Positions 16,825 to 26,207 are shown, counted from the stretch's first letter. The stretch is 64,000 nt of DNA from Candidatus Competibacteraceae bacterium (GCA_003989085.1 RXIV01000001.1:682001-746000), one strand, 5' to 3'. Notes: generated by a model from the letters alone, not told the origin. Numbers and translations are program-made.

Positions 16825-18417
16825 TCAATGCAGCCCGTGTTCGCGGGTGGCGGCGAAACGCACTTCCGGCCAGCGTTCCTGGGTCAGTTGCAGGTTGACC
16901 CGACTGGGCGCGACGTAGACCAGTTCGCCGTGATGATCCAGTGCCAAATTGTCGCGCAGCTTGTTTTTGAACTCCTCAAAGCGCTTGACGTCGGCGCAAC
17001 TCACCCAGCGAGCGGTATGGACATTCACAGTCTCAAAACCGCATTCGACGCCATATTCATTACGCAGCCGGAACGCAGCCACGTCGAATTGCAGAATCCC
17101 GACCGCACCCAGAATCAGGTCATTACTGATCAATGGGCGAAAAAGCTGCGTCGCGCCTTCCTCGCAGAGCTGTTCCAGCCCTTTTTGCAGCGCCTTCATT
17201 TTCAGCGGATCGCGCAACCGGGCACGGCGAAACAGTTCTGGGGCGAAATCGGGAATGCCGGTGAAATTCAACTCTTCGCCTTGGGTGAAGGTATCGCCAA
17301 TCCGGATCGTGCCGTGATTGTGCAAGCCGATGATGTCGCCGGGATACGCAGCTTCGGCATGCTCACGCTCGGCGGCCATGAAAGTCAGCGCATCGGCAAT
17401 TCTGACTTCACGGCCCAGCCGGACATGACGCATTTTGATGCCGGGCTGATAGCTCCCGGAGCAAATCCGCAAGAAGGCGATCCGATCCCGGTGCTGCGGG
17501 TCCATGTTTGCCTGAATCTTGAACACGAAGCCTGTGAAAGCGGTTTCCTCCGGGCGGACCTCACGACCAGCGGCAGCGCAGGGCCGGGGCAGCGGTGCGT
17601 GCTCGATGAAGCCGTCCAGCATTTCCTGCACCCCAAAATTGGTCAGCGCCGAGCCGAAGAACACCGGGGTCAGTCGCCCGGCCCGATAATCGGCAAAATC
17701 GAAGGCATGGCTGGCTCCGCGCACCAGTTCGATCTCATCGCGTAGCGCCTGCGAGCGGTCGGCGCCGAGCGCCGCATCGACTTCCGGGCTATGCAGACCG
17801 TGGAGAATCCGCCCAGTGTTGATCCGGCCATCGCGGGACGGGTCATACAGATGAATGAAATCCTGGTCGAGATGGTAGACACCTTTCAACTCCCGACCCA
17901 TGCCAATCGGCCAAGTCACCGGAGCGCAGCGGATTTTTAGAACCTCCTCGACCTCATCCAGCAGGTCAATCGGCTCACGGCCATCCCGATCCAGCTTGTT
18001 GATGAAAGTGAAGATCGGGGTGTCACGCAATCGGCAAACCTCCATCAACTTGATGGTGCGCTCCTCGACGCCCCGAGCGCAGTCAATAACCATCAGCGCC
18101 GAATCCACTGCGGTCAGGGTGCGGTAAGTGTCCTCGGAAAAGTCCTCGTGGCCGGGGGTATCGAGCAGATTAATGATCCGGTCGCGGTAGGGGAACTGCA
18201 TCACCGAAGACGTGACCGAGATGCCGCGCTGCTGCTCCAGCGCCATCCAATCGCTGGTGGCGTGACGGGCGGCTTTGCGGCCCTTGATGGTGCCGGCTAA
18301 CTGGATCGCGCCGCCAAACAGCAGCAGTTTCTCAGTGAGGGTGGTTTTGCCAGCGTCAGGATGGGAAATGATGGCGAAGGTGCGGCGGCGGTTCAGTTCA
18401 TCAAGGAAAGTAGTCAT
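16825..18417 (-). CDS. prfC: Peptide chain release factor 3
   Basis: A 530-residue translational GTPase, the normal length for RF3. The G1 loop HPDAGKTT is at 19-26, the switch region has [13 protein letters not shown]3 is DTPGHEDF and G4 is NKLDR. RF3 recycles RF1/RF2 from ribosomes after termination. It is the first gene of the minus-strand run prfC-aas-larC-azlC-azlD-methyltransferase. Confidence 0.96.
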   Translation of the reverse strand: MTTFLDELNRRRTFAIISHPDAGKTTLTEKLLLFGGAIQLAGTIKGRKAARHATSDWMALEQQRGISVTSSVMQFPYRDRIINLLDTPGHEDFSEDTYRTLTAVDSALMVIDCARGVEERTIKLMEVCRLRDTPIFTFINKLDRDGREPIDLLDEVEEVLKIRCAPVTWPIGMGRELKGVYHLDQDFIHLYDPSRDGRINTGRILHGLHSPEVDAALGADRSQALRDEIELVRGASHAFDFADYRAGRLTPVFFGSALTNFGVQEMLDGFIEHAPLPRPCAAAGREVRPEETAFTGFVFKIQANMDPQHRDRIAFLRICSGSYQPGIKMRHVRLGREVRIADALTFMAAEREHAEAAYPGDIIGLHNHGTIRIGDTFTQGEELNFTGIPDFAPELFRRARLRDPLKMKALQKGLEQLCEEGATQLFRPLISNDLILGAVGILQFDVAAFRLRNEYGVECGFETVNVHTARWVSCADVKRFEEFKNKLRDNLALDHHGELVYVAPSRVNLQLTQERWPEVRFAATREHGLH

Positions 18418-18448
18418 TACGAATCAGGGGAACGGCCCAGGTTGGGGA

Positions 18449-18742
18449 ATGGGGCGCAATTTTACCCGAATTGCGCGAAAAGCCCCGTCCTTTAGGGTGG
18501 GACTGGACATTGGCGCGACCAACGCCCATCCGCTCGCTGACCCGGCTCAGGTTCAGCAACTACTCCAGACCAATCTCTGCCCCCACTGTGATTTAAGTGG
18601 AGCGAACCTGAGCAGTGCGACCCTGACCGAGGCGGACCTGACCGGGGTGAACCTGATCGGGGCGAACCTGGACGATGTGCTCCTGAGCGGGGCCACTTGG
18701 ACCGATGGCAAAGCCATCTGCGGCCACGGATCCACCGGGTGA
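18449..18742 (+). CDS. Short pentapeptide-repeat protein, probably missing its signal peptide
   Basis: A 97-residue frame. From about residue 35 it reads PAQVQQLLQTNLCPHCDLSG and then pentapeptide repeats (DLSGA NLSSA TLTEA DLTGV NLIGA NLDDV LLSGA TW), which form a right-handed beta-helix. Related small proteins usually begin with a signal peptide just before the PAQVQQLL-like segment. Here the expected export signal is replaced by MGRNFTRIARKAPSF, encoded across a palindromic repeat. I infer that the 5' end was lost and that this is probably a remnant. It diverges from prfC. Confidence 0.5.
   Translation: MGRNFTRIARKAPSFRVGLDIGATNAHPLADPAQVQQLLQTNLCPHCDLSGANLSSATLTEADLTGVNLIGANLDDVLLSGATWTDGKAICGHGSTG
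18468..18511 (+). repeat. Dispersed hairpin repeat, copy 1 (IS200/IS605-end-like)
   Basis: Begins GAATTGCGCGAAAAGC and holds a 7-bp stem CCCGTCC (18484-18490) with GGGTGGG (18495-18501, two G-T wobbles) around loop TTTA. A clearly related element lies at 59095-59138. The shape resembles the hairpins found at ends of IS200/IS605 elements, but no transposase is present. Confidence 0.5.
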
Positions 18743-19030
18743 CGCCGCTGCGAGACTTGTCTCTTCCTACCTTGAGACGCTGGAGCATCTGAACCTGCCT
18801 GCTTCGACGCTAGAGCGTGGGCGCCAGACTGGTTAAGTGGCCGTCACCAGTTTCGGGCGTGGAACTGGCAACGGGGATTGTCTGCTGGAGCGGTTCCCCG
18901 GCATTCCCATAACGGGAACTATTGCCGGCGGCTGCTTATGGAATAAAGCGCTTAGCCCACTAGACTATGAAAGCGGCAAGCCTTGCTTGATTAGTCCTAT
19001 CACTTTTATCACCACACTGGAGAGAACCTG
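18743..19030. other. Intergenic stretch with two degenerate REP-like motifs
   Basis: Two related short motifs, GACGCTGGAGCATCTG at 18776 and GACGCTAGAGCGTGGG at 18806, look like decayed copies of a repetitive extragenic element. The end of the gap (19004-19030) carries the leader shared with two downstream lipoprotein genes. No gene is supported. Confidence 0.4.
19004..19023 (+). repeat. Shared lipoprotein leader, copy 1
   Basis: The 20 bases ending CACACTGGAGA are identical to 21166-21185 and similar to the bases just before 26401. They include the ribosome site GGAGA. Each copy lies a few bases before an ATG followed by a near-identical lipoprotein signal peptide. Confidence 0.75.
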
Positions 19031-21118
19031 ATGCGACAAAACCGGCAGTATCGACCGGGTGGATGGCTCGCCCTGTTAGGCTTGACCTTGCTGGCCGGGT
19101 GCGGCGGTGATGACAACGGGGATGTCCCCGACCGACGGATTCGTCATTTAATCGTGGTGAGTGGAGAAAACCGGAGCTTTGATAACGTCTTCGGCACCTA
19201 TACGCCGCCAGATTCAACCCAGACCATCTGGAACCTGCGTTCGCGCGGCATTATTCAAGGCAACGGACAACCCGGTCCGAACGCTGCGCTTGCCCAGCAA
19301 CAGCAGGCATCGAGCACCAGCACCTACGAACTGAGTCCAACCTTGACCCGGCCTTTTTCCACTTTACCGCAACCCAGCACCACCCTCAGCGGATTACCTT
19401 TTTCGCTGTGTGCGATAGGAAAACTGGAGGCGACGATTGGCGTCAGCGACAATCCGCAAGATTGGAATTTGGCGCATATTGCTGAATTCTGTGAAGACGC
19501 CATCGGCCTTAAACCCAGCGACTACGGTCTATTAAGCGAAGGCGGAACGGGGCAACCTTTCTTTAATGCAACGCTCGGCCTGACGCCGGCTCCCGATTGC
19601 CGTTATCCGTCAACACTGCCCAACGGCCCCTATTCAATCGTCGGCGCTTCACAGTTGAACGATTGCTCCAGCGACTGGCTCAAGAATATCCCCGACGCCA
19701 TTCTCAAGATCATCGGCGAGATAGAACCGATTCAGCCGACTACCTATATCAGCCATACTGGTGATCCCGCGCACCGCTTCTATCAGATGTGGCAACAATC
19801 CAATTGTTCGGTTGCACAGAGTACTGCCGACAATCCCAGTGGCTGTAAAAGCGACCTTTACACTTGGGTAGCGACCACCGTCGGATGGGCTATTGCGCTG
19901 CCACAGAACGATCAGGGCACCTTCCAGGGCGGCGTGGCCATGGGTTACTACGACATGGACAACGGCGATTGGCCCTATTTTAAAGAACTGGCCGATCAAT
20001 ATGCCATTAACGATAACTATCACCAGCCGGTGATGGGGGGAACTGGCGCCAACTCCCAGTTCATGATGACCGGAGATGTCTATTACTACACGGATCAAAA
20101 TGGCAATCCCGCCCAGCCGCCGTCTGATCAGATTGAGAATCCAAACCCGGTTGCCGGCACTAATAATTTTTATATTCAGGATCAGATCGGAGCGGCTGAT
20201 CCCGGCAGTACCGGCGTTGCTTACACTGATTGCAGCGATCATTCGCAACCAGGGGTAAAACCCATTATGGATTATCTCCATGCGCTGCCTTATGTTCCCT
20301 TCAATGATGGCAACTGCGCCCCTTCGCGGTGGTATCAGGTCAATAACAATTACCCCTACTACAACACGGCGGGACAACCGATCAGCGCGGCGGATAAAAA
20401 CGCCTTTCCAGCCGGGCCTCAATACGCGATTGGACCCCAGGTCATTCCAACGATTGGCGATGCTCTTTCAGCAAAAGGGGTGTCATGGAAATACTATGGC
20501 GAAGGCATGGCGGTGGCGAATGAGCTGACGCCTCAGAGCCGGATTTACTGCGCAATCTGTAACGGCTTTCAGTATTCAAAATCGATTATGACGACGCCTT
20601 CCTTGCGACAAAACCTGGTTGACCTCGCGCAATTCTACAAGGATGTCGATGCCAATGATCTTCCCGCAGTTTCTTTCGTCAAACCGGGCTTTTTAACCGA
20701 CAGTCATCCGGGCACGTCAACCCCGCCGCTGTTTGAAGCCTTTGTGAGGAAACTGATTGAAGCGGTGCAGGCAAAATCGGCGCTGTGGGAGGAAACGGCC
20801 ATTCTGATCACCTTTGACGAAGCCGGCGGTTTTTATGATTCGGGTTACATTCAGCCAGTTGATTTTTTCGGAGGGGGTCCACGCACGATGATGATCGTGG
20901 TATCGCCCTTGGCAAAGCCTGGCAAAGTTGATCATACCTACACGGATCACGCTTCGATTTTGAAGTTCATCGAATCGAATTGGGGTCTTGGGCCGCTGTC
21001 AAACCGCAGCCGCGATAATCTACCGAACCCGGTCAATTCACCCTCAGCGCCTTACGTTCCGATTAACAGCCCCGCAGTGGGTGATCTCTGGACGATGTTC
21101 GAATTTCCGGGAGTCTGA
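19031..21118 (+). CDS. Phosphoesterase-family lipoprotein (phospholipase C / acid phosphatase type)
   Basis: A 695-residue lipoprotein with the signal sequence ending LTLLAGC (lipobox) followed by GGDD. The body belongs to the phosphoesterase family of bacterial phospholipases C and acid phosphatases: IRHLIVVSGENRSFDNVFGTY carries the metal-binding and nucleophile region, and the C-terminal block has FDEAGGFYD and YTDHASILKFIE. These enzymes cleave phosphodiester or phosphomonoester bonds of lipids or small molecules outside the cytoplasm. The leader and signal peptide are nearly the same as in the two paralogs downstream. A strong terminator follows. Confidence 0.82.
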   Translation: MRQNRQYRPGGWLALLGLTLLAGCGGDDNGDVPDRRIRHLIVVSGENRSFDNVFGTYTPPDSTQTIWNLRSRGIIQGNGQPGPNAALAQQQQASSTSTYELSPTLTRPFSTLPQPSTTLSGLPFSLCAIGKLEATIGVSDNPQDWNLAHIAEFCEDAIGLKPSDYGLLSEGGTGQPFFNATLGLTPAPDCRYPSTLPNGPYSIVGASQLNDCSSDWLKNIPDAILKIIGEIEPIQPTTYISHTGDPAHRFYQMWQQSNCSVAQSTADNPSGCKSDLYTWVATTVGWAIALPQNDQGTFQGGVAMGYYDMDNGDWPYFKELADQYAINDNYHQPVMGGTGANSQFMMTGDVYYYTDQNGNPAQPPSDQIENPNPVAGTNNFYIQDQIGAADPGSTGVAYTDCSDHSQPGVKPIMDYLHALPYVPFNDGNCAPSRWYQVNNNYPYYNTAGQPISAADKNAFPAGPQYAIGPQVIPTIGDALSAKGVSWKYYGEGMAVANELTPQSRIYCAICNGFQYSKSIMTTPSLRQNLVDLAQFYKDVDANDLPAVSFVKPGFLTDSHPGTSTPPLFEAFVRKLIEAVQAKSALWEETAILITFDEAGGFYDSGYIQPVDFFGGGPRTMMIVVSPLAKPGKVDHTYTDHASILKFIESNWGLGPLSNRSRDNLPNPVNSPSAPYVPINSPAVGDLWTMFEFPGV

Positions 21119-21132
21119 TTCGCTTTGGGATA

Positions 21133-21169
21133 TAACCCCCGCAGCAAGCTGCGGGGGTTATTTGTTTTT
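21133..21169 (+). terminator. Strong rho-independent terminator
   Basis: A 13-bp near-perfect stem (21133-21145 with 21148-21160, core AACCCCCGCAGC) is followed by TTTGTTTTT, 15 bases after the phosphoesterase stop. The T-run merges into the leader of the next gene. Confidence 0.9.
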
Positions 21170-21185
21170 ATCACCACACTGGAGA
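21166..21185 (+). repeat. Shared lipoprotein leader, copy 2
   Basis: Identical over 20 bases to 19004-19023, again just upstream of a lipoprotein start codon. It includes GGAGA and overlaps the T-run of the preceding terminator. Confidence 0.75.
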
Positions 21186-21192
21186 AGGCCTG

Positions 21193-23097
21193 ATGCGACG
21201 AAAACTGCGGTATGGACTGGGCGGATGGCTCGCCCTGATGTTGGGCTTAACCCTGCTGGCCGGGTGCGGCAGCGACGACAATGAAGACGTCATCGACGGC
21301 CGGGTGGGCCGCAGCTATGTGTATGGAACGCTTGACGGGGCCTTGGCTTCGCAACTCATGGAGATCTTCGCGCCCCACCCCTGGCGCGGCGAAACCGATG
21401 GCGTCTTGCTGATCTCAGCAGACACCTTGCTGGGACTGTCCGCCAGCCAGAAGGCCGCCGCGCAAGCCATCATCAAAAGCGGACAACATGCGGTGCTGGT
21501 GACCAGTTCCCGGCAACCGCATATCGAGGCGCTGCACGCGCTCACCGGCACTGCCGCCGCGATTTCGCTGGATCGGATGTCCGGACGGTATGTAGCCTCC
21601 GAGTTGTATGGCTTTGCCCAACCGCACGGGAAGATGCGGATGATCATCGCCCCGCCCTTCGCCGATACGTTTAAACCGGAGTCTGACGCCAGCAAGCAGG
21701 AGCGGGCCGAGTTTGCAGCCACCTGGATTCTGGAGAAGGTGCGGGAACCCGCCCCGGCGGCGCAAACCCAGGCCAGTCCGGCGGCGGGCCCGGCCCAACT
21801 GTCGTCCACCTCCCTGCCCTGGCAACTGGCCGTCGCGGATACCATGGCCCCGATGTGGAGTACCTGCGATATCGACACCCAACAGTGTACGAATCAGGTG
21901 CAACTCTATATCTCGGCCTGGATGGTGTATTCCGCCAGCGCCGCCGCCGGTCAGCCGAGCGATTACTTCGTAGTGCAAATGGCGGCCGACATCAACACCG
22001 CCGGGTGCCGAGACTTCTACGGCAACCGCAATCATTCCGACCGGATTGCGGCGTACTGGCTGCGGCAAGCCAACATGAGCGCCTCGGCGCCGGGAGTCGC
22101 CCCCAGCCAGATGGATATTAACCCGGCTTATGCGCCGGTGGAGGCGAACCCCAGCACCACCGTCACCACCGGCACCACCTGGAGCTTGTCCGGCACCGGC
22201 ACGGCGGGGACCGAGGCCGCCGGCAGCAGCTTGGCCTTCAGCGCCGGGGTGTCGTACAGCGACCAGCGCACTGCCACCTATCAGGCGCTCCAGACCCAGG
22301 TCAACATTGGCGCGACCGGCGACAACACCGCCAGTTGGACCTATGACTCGTGGGATTTTGTCCACGCCGGCATCGAACCCGGCGACCGCGCCTGTGGCGG
22401 ACCAGGATTGCGCGTCCAGCAGGCCCTGCCCTCGATCATCTATGGCGGCACCTTCACCCCCTTGCAGAGCTGGGTCTGGCAAGCGCAGCCGTCAGTTCGG
22501 CAGCAATTTGCCGGCAAAACCCTGCCCGTGACCGTGAACGCCTCGCTGCTGCTGGGCTGGACTTACTATTCTGGAGGACGGGCCTGCGGGGCGAAACAAC
22601 CGACGGGATTTGTCTACCTCATTAACGATAATGTTGATGTGGATATAGTGGGTTCTATAGAACTACCCGGTGGAAATCCCTATTCCCTAGATGGCCTCAA
22701 CTTCGATGTGTCCTGCGATATAACGACTAATTTCGGAACGATCCCGCTCGGGCCGGCTTGGCAAGGTCAGAACAATGCGGCGGGCAATCCGGGTACGCCT
22801 TATGCGCTGCCAGCGTGGGCGGTGAACATTCCCTTCGCCCCCACTTCCGCGCCCAGTTTGAGCCTCGCCACCCTCTCACCGACTAGCGGTCCGGCCGGCA
22901 CCGTGGTCACGCTGACCGGGACCAATCTCGGCACCGCCACCACGGTGAATTTTGGCGGAAGCCAAATCACCCAGTTTGCGCTCACCCCGCAAAGCGCGAT
23001 CCAGGTTGTCGCTCCCCAGGGAACGGGTACGGCTCTGGTTTCCGTGGGCAACGCCTCCGGGTTCAGCAACTCGCTCTCGTTCACCTACACCCGGTAG
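21193..23097 (+). CDS. Large lipoprotein with C-terminal IPT/TIG domain, paralog 1
   Basis: A 634-residue lipoprotein (lipobox LLAGC followed by GSDD). Residues about 35-180 form an unrecognised alpha/beta-looking N-terminal domain (VGRSYVYGTLDGALASQL). The middle, about 210-540, has cysteines and aromatic-rich strands, including CRDFYGNRNHS and a Ser/Thr-rich alternating stretch starting TTVTTGTTWSLSGTG. This reminds me of leukocidin/haemolysin-type beta pore-forming domains, but that is not proven. Residues about 555-634 are an IPT/TIG immunoglobulin-like domain (LSPTSGPAGTVVTLTGTNLG). It is a close paralog of the gene at 26401; the restriction enzyme gene lies between them. Confidence 0.65.
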   Translation: MRRKLRYGLGGWLALMLGLTLLAGCGSDDNEDVIDGRVGRSYVYGTLDGALASQLMEIFAPHPWRGETDGVLLISADTLLGLSASQKAAAQAIIKSGQHAVLVTSSRQPHIEALHALTGTAAAISLDRMSGRYVASELYGFAQPHGKMRMIIAPPFADTFKPESDASKQERAEFAATWILEKVREPAPAAQTQASPAAGPAQLSSTSLPWQLAVADTMAPMWSTCDIDTQQCTNQVQLYISAWMVYSASAAAGQPSDYFVVQMAADINTAGCRDFYGNRNHSDRIAAYWLRQANMSASAPGVAPSQMDINPAYAPVEANPSTTVTTGTTWSLSGTGTAGTEAAGSSLAFSAGVSYSDQRTATYQALQTQVNIGATGDNTASWTYDSWDFVHAGIEPGDRACGGPGLRVQQALPSIIYGGTFTPLQSWVWQAQPSVRQQFAGKTLPVTVNASLLLGWTYYSGGRACGAKQPTGFVYLINDNVDVDIVGSIELPGGNPYSLDGLNFDVSCDITTNFGTIPLGPAWQGQNNAAGNPGTPYALPAWAVNIPFAPTSAPSLSLATLSPTSGPAGTVVTLTGTNLGTATTVNFGGSQITQFALTPQSAIQVVAPQGTGTALVSVGNASGFSNSLSFTYTR

Positions 23098-23113
23098 GTC
23101 GCTTCCGCCGTAA

Positions 23114-23136
23114 CGCCGGGAGGCAATCTCCCGGCG
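23114..23136. repeat. Hairpin 3' of paralog 1
   Basis: A 9-bp perfect stem CGCCGGGAG (23114-23122) with CTCCCGGCG (23128-23136) around GCAAT, 17 bases past the stop. A matching hairpin with the same GCAAT loop follows paralog 2. A second hairpin GGCGGGTT/AACCCGCC (23133-23154) overlaps it. There is no T-run. Confidence 0.6.
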
Positions 23137-23239
23137 GGTTCCACACAACCCGCCTACGGTTTAACCCCATCCCGGTGCCCCGCTATTTCTGATACCGTTT
23201 CCCGATAGGTTTATCTTTTTTAGATCAAAAACTACCCTG

Positions 23240-23314
23240 TTCGTCATTCCCGCGAAAGCGGGTATCCAGTGGTTCAGTGGCTGCCTGGATTCCTGCATTC
23301 GCGGGAATGACGAA
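23240..23314. repeat. MITE-like inverted-repeat element
   Basis: A 75-bp element bounded by perfect 17-bp inverted repeats (23240-23256 and 23298-23314, core GTCATTCCCGCGAA) with inner partly paired arms (GTATCCAG and CTGGATTCC). It is of the common GTCATTCCCGCG intergenic repeat class and sits just upstream of the restriction enzyme gene. Confidence 0.75.
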
Positions 23315-23348
23315 AACCTATTCAGAATTGGTATGAGCAGCCATTCCC

Positions 23349-26207
23349 ATGACCTCGCCCACCGCCGTTGCCGCCTTCATCGCCAAATGGCGCAGCGCTA
23401 CCTTGAAAGAGCGCAGCGCCGCCCAGGAACATTTCATTGACCTGTGCCGGTTGCTGGAGGTCAAGACGCCCGCCGAGGTCGACCCGCAGGGCGAGTGGTA
23501 TTGCTTTGAGAAGGGGGCGAAAAAGACCGGCGGCGGCGATGGCTGGGCCGATGTGTGGAAACGCGGCCATTTTGGCTGGGAGTACAAGGGCAAGGGCAAA
23601 AGTCTGGTCGAGGCGCTGCGCCAGCTTCGCCAATACGCCCCGGCGCTGGAAAATCCGCCGCTGTTGATCGTCTGCGATCTGGATGTGGTGGAAATTCACA
23701 CCAATTTCACCAACGCGGCCCCGGCCATGCATCGCCTGCTGCTGAACGATCTGGCGGATCCCCGCCAGTTGCAGACGCTGCGCTGGGCTTTTACCGATCC
23801 CGATCAGTTGAAACCGGCTCGCACCCGGCAGGCCGTCACCGAGGATGCCGCGACGCTGCTGGGTGAACTGGCGCAGCGGTTACGGCAACGCCGCCACGAT
23901 CCGCAACAGGTCGCGCACTTCATGACCCGCTTGCTGTTTTGCCTGTTCGCCGAGGACAGTGGCTTGTTGCCGGATCGATTATTCAGTGAATTACTGACCG
24001 AGGCCCGCGCCGCGCCCACTGAATTTCCGGCGCTGGCGAGTGAGTTGTTTCAGGTAATGCGGCAGGGCGGGCGGTTCGGGGTGCGGCGGATTCCGTGGTT
24101 TAACGGCGGATTGTTTGACGATGATGGTTGCTTGCCGCTGGAACGGGCCGATTTGGACATTCTGCATTCGGCGGCGGCGCTGGACTGGTCGGCGATTGAG
24201 CCGGCGATTTTCGGGACGCTGTTTGAGCGCGGTCTTGATCCCGACAAGCGTTCGCAGTTGGGGGCGCATTACACCGATGCCGAGTCAATTCGCCGCCTGA
24301 TTGAGCCGGTGATCCGTGATCCGTTGCTGGCGGAATGGGCGGCAGTCAAAACGGAGATCGCGGCCCGGTTGAACAGGACCGGGACCAAGGCGCGGCAAGC
24401 GGCGCTGGATCAGTGGCATAGTTTTCTGGAGCGGCTGCGGACGTTTCGAGTCCTCGATCCGGCCTGTGGGTCGGGCAATTTCCTCTATCTGGCGTTGCGG
24501 ACGCTCAAGGATATTGAGCATCAAGTGATGTTGGAGGCCGAGGTGCTGGGCTTGCAACGCGGGTTTCCGGCGGTGGGGCCGGAGGCGGTGTTGGGCATTG
24601 AGATCAATTCCTACGCGGCGGAACTGGCGCGGCTGACGGTGTGGATTGGCGAGATTCAATGGATGCTGGGGCATGGCTATAGCCTGAATGATCAGCCGAT
24701 TTTGAAGCCGCTGAATCACATTGAATGCCGGGATGCGCTCTTGCTGGGAGAGAGTGAAGCAACGTGGCCCGCTGCTGAGGCGATTGTGGGCAATCCGCCG
24801 TTTCTGGGCGATAAAAAGCAGTTGGCGGAATTGGGCGATACGTCGGTGATGTTGCTACGCCAGGTCTATACCGGGCGAGTGCCAGGCGGCGCGGATTTAG
24901 TCTGCTACTGGTTCGAGAAAGCGCGGGCGCAAATTGCCGCTGGCCAGGCCACACGGGCGGGACTGGTGGCGACCAATTCCATTCGTGGCGGTGCTAATCG
25001 GGAAGTGCTGGAGCAGATTCAGAAAACCACGACGATTTTTAACGCCTGGTCTGATTTGGCCTGGGTCAACGAAGGCGCGGCAGTGCGGGTATCGCTGGTG
25101 TGTTTTGGAAATCCCCCCAACCCCCCTTTGCAAAAGGGGGGTGCAAACGCAGTGAGCGGGGGGATTTTGAACGGTCAAGCAGTGCCCGCAATTTATGCTG
25201 ATCTGACCAGCAGTTTGGACAGGAGTGTCGATTTCACTGAAGCTCAGCCACTGGCTGAAAATACTGGTGTTTCCTTCATCGGTACACAAAAGAATGGCCC
25301 TTTCGATATCCCCGGAGATTTAGCTCGACAGTGGCTAAAGTTGCCAAACCCTCACGGTCGGCCCAATAGCGATGTACTCCGTCCGTGGGCTAATGGCATG
25401 GATATTACGCGGCGCTATTCAGATACCTGGATCATCGACTTTGGTGTAGATATGTCAGAAACACAGGCGGCCTTATATGAGTCGCCATTTGAGCATGTTG
25501 TTAAGCATGTTAAGCCAATGCGGGAAACCGTTCGGCGTGATGGACATCGAAAATACTGGTGGCGCTTTGGAGAAACCAGACCAGGACTGCGGAGAACGGT
25601 TGCACCAATTGACCGTTTTATTGCAACTTCAATGGTCGCCAAATATCGTCTTTTTGTTTGGTTGCCCAAAATTCAGCTTCCTGAAAATCTGGTAGTCGTT
25701 ATCATCCGTTCCGACGACACCACTTTTGGCATTCTCCATTCCCGCTTTCATGAATTATGGGCCTTGCGACTCGGAACCAGTCTTGAAGATCGCCCCCGCT
25801 ACACCCCCACCACCTGTTTCGAGACTTTTCCCTTTCCCGCCGGACTGACGCCGAATATTCCCGCCAGCGACTACGCCGGTCATCCACAAGCTCAGGCCAT
25901 TGCCGCCGCCGCCCGCCAACTGAACGAGTTGCGCGAAAACTGGCTTAATCCGCCGCAGTGGGTTAATCGAACGCCAGAGATCATTCCCGGTTATCCCGAC
26001 CGACTGATTCCCAAACCTGAATTTGCTGCTGAACTGAAAAAGCGGACGTTGACCAATTTATATAACGCCCGCCCGGCCTGGCTGGTTAATGCCCATCACG
26101 CATTAGATGAAGCCGTGGCTCTCGCTTATGGCTGGCCGGTGGATTTAAGCGATGACGAGGTATTGCGCCGGTTGCTGCAACTGAATCAGGAACGCTCGGC
26201 AACGTGA
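23349..26207 (+). CDS. MmeI-like (type IIL) restriction-modification enzyme
   Basis: A 952-residue single-chain enzyme that should both methylate and cut DNA. The nuclease motif is intact near the N-terminus: Asp68, nine residues, then Glu78-Tyr-Lys80 (WEYKGKG), the same layout as MmeI. A helical linker follows. The gamma-class adenine methyltransferase has motif I DPACGSGNF from residue 370 and motif IV NPPF at 482-485. The target-recognition region follows from about 610, with FETFPFP and a C-terminal helical tail. The second half is more AT-rich than the first. A palindromic repeat is inserted in frame at about residues 587-606. The gene lies between two paralogous lipoprotein genes and has no separate specificity or methylase gene. 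Confidence 0.87.
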   Translation: MTSPTAVAAFIAKWRSATLKERSAAQEHFIDLCRLLEVKTPAEVDPQGEWYCFEKGAKKTGGGDGWADVWKRGHFGWEYKGKGKSLVEALRQLRQYAPALENPPLLIVCDLDVVEIHTNFTNAAPAMHRLLLNDLADPRQLQTLRWAFTDPDQLKPARTRQAVTEDAATLLGELAQRLRQRRHDPQQVAHFMTRLLFCLFAEDSGLLPDRLFSELLTEARAAPTEFPALASELFQVMRQGGRFGVRRIPWFNGGLFDDDGCLPLERADLDILHSAAALDWSAIEPAIFGTLFERGLDPDKRSQLGAHYTDAESIRRLIEPVIRDPLLAEWAAVKTEIAARLNRTGTKARQAALDQWHSFLERLRTFRVLDPACGSGNFLYLALRTLKDIEHQVMLEAEVLGLQRGFPAVGPEAVLGIEINSYAAELARLTVWIGEIQWMLGHGYSLNDQPILKPLNHIECRDALLLGESEATWPAAEAIVGNPPFLGDKKQLAELGDTSVMLLRQVYTGRVPGGADLVCYWFEKARAQIAAGQATRAGLVATNSIRGGANREVLEQIQKTTTIFNAWSDLAWVNEGAAVRVSLVCFGNPPNPPLQKGGANAVSGGILNGQAVPAIYADLTSSLDRSVDFTEAQPLAENTGVSFIGTQKNGPFDIPGDLARQWLKLPNPHGRPNSDVLRPWANGMDITRRYSDTWIIDFGVDMSETQAALYESPFEHVVKHVKPMRETVRRDGHRKYWWRFGETRPGLRRTVAPIDRFIATSMVAKYRLFVWLPKIQLPENLVVVIIRSDDTTFGILHSRFHELWALRLGTSLEDRPRYTPTTCFETFPFPAGLTPNIPASDYAGHPQAQAIAAAARQLNELRENWLNPPQWVNRTPEIIPGYPDRLIPKPEFAAELKKRTLTNLYNARPAWLVNAHHALDEAVALAYGWPVDLSDDEVLRRLLQLNQERSAT
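25109..25167. repeat. Palindromic repeat inserted inside the restriction gene
   Basis: A 59-bp unit with terminal inverted repeats AAATCCCCCC (25109-25118) and GGGGGGATTT (25158-25167), and an inner hairpin CCCCCC/GGGGGG around TTTGCAAAA. It encodes NPPNPPLQKGG within the enzyme without breaking the frame. This sequence type is known as a mobile intergenic repeat in other bacteria. Confidence 0.75.

Noticed and set aside
16804-17745. Long plus-strand frame opposite prfC
   Set aside because: Antisense shadow of a well-supported gene in GC-rich DNA; no family features and no ribosome site.
21415-22482. Long minus-strand frame opposite lipoprotein paralog 1
   Set aside because: Arg/Gly/Ala-rich antisense frame caused by GC-rich codon bias. 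A similar shadow lies opposite paralog 2 (26455-27675), as expected from their similarity.
25109-25167. Possible CRISPR or frameshift site at the C/G runs
   Set aside because: Only a single palindromic unit with no spacers, and the coding frame continues through it.
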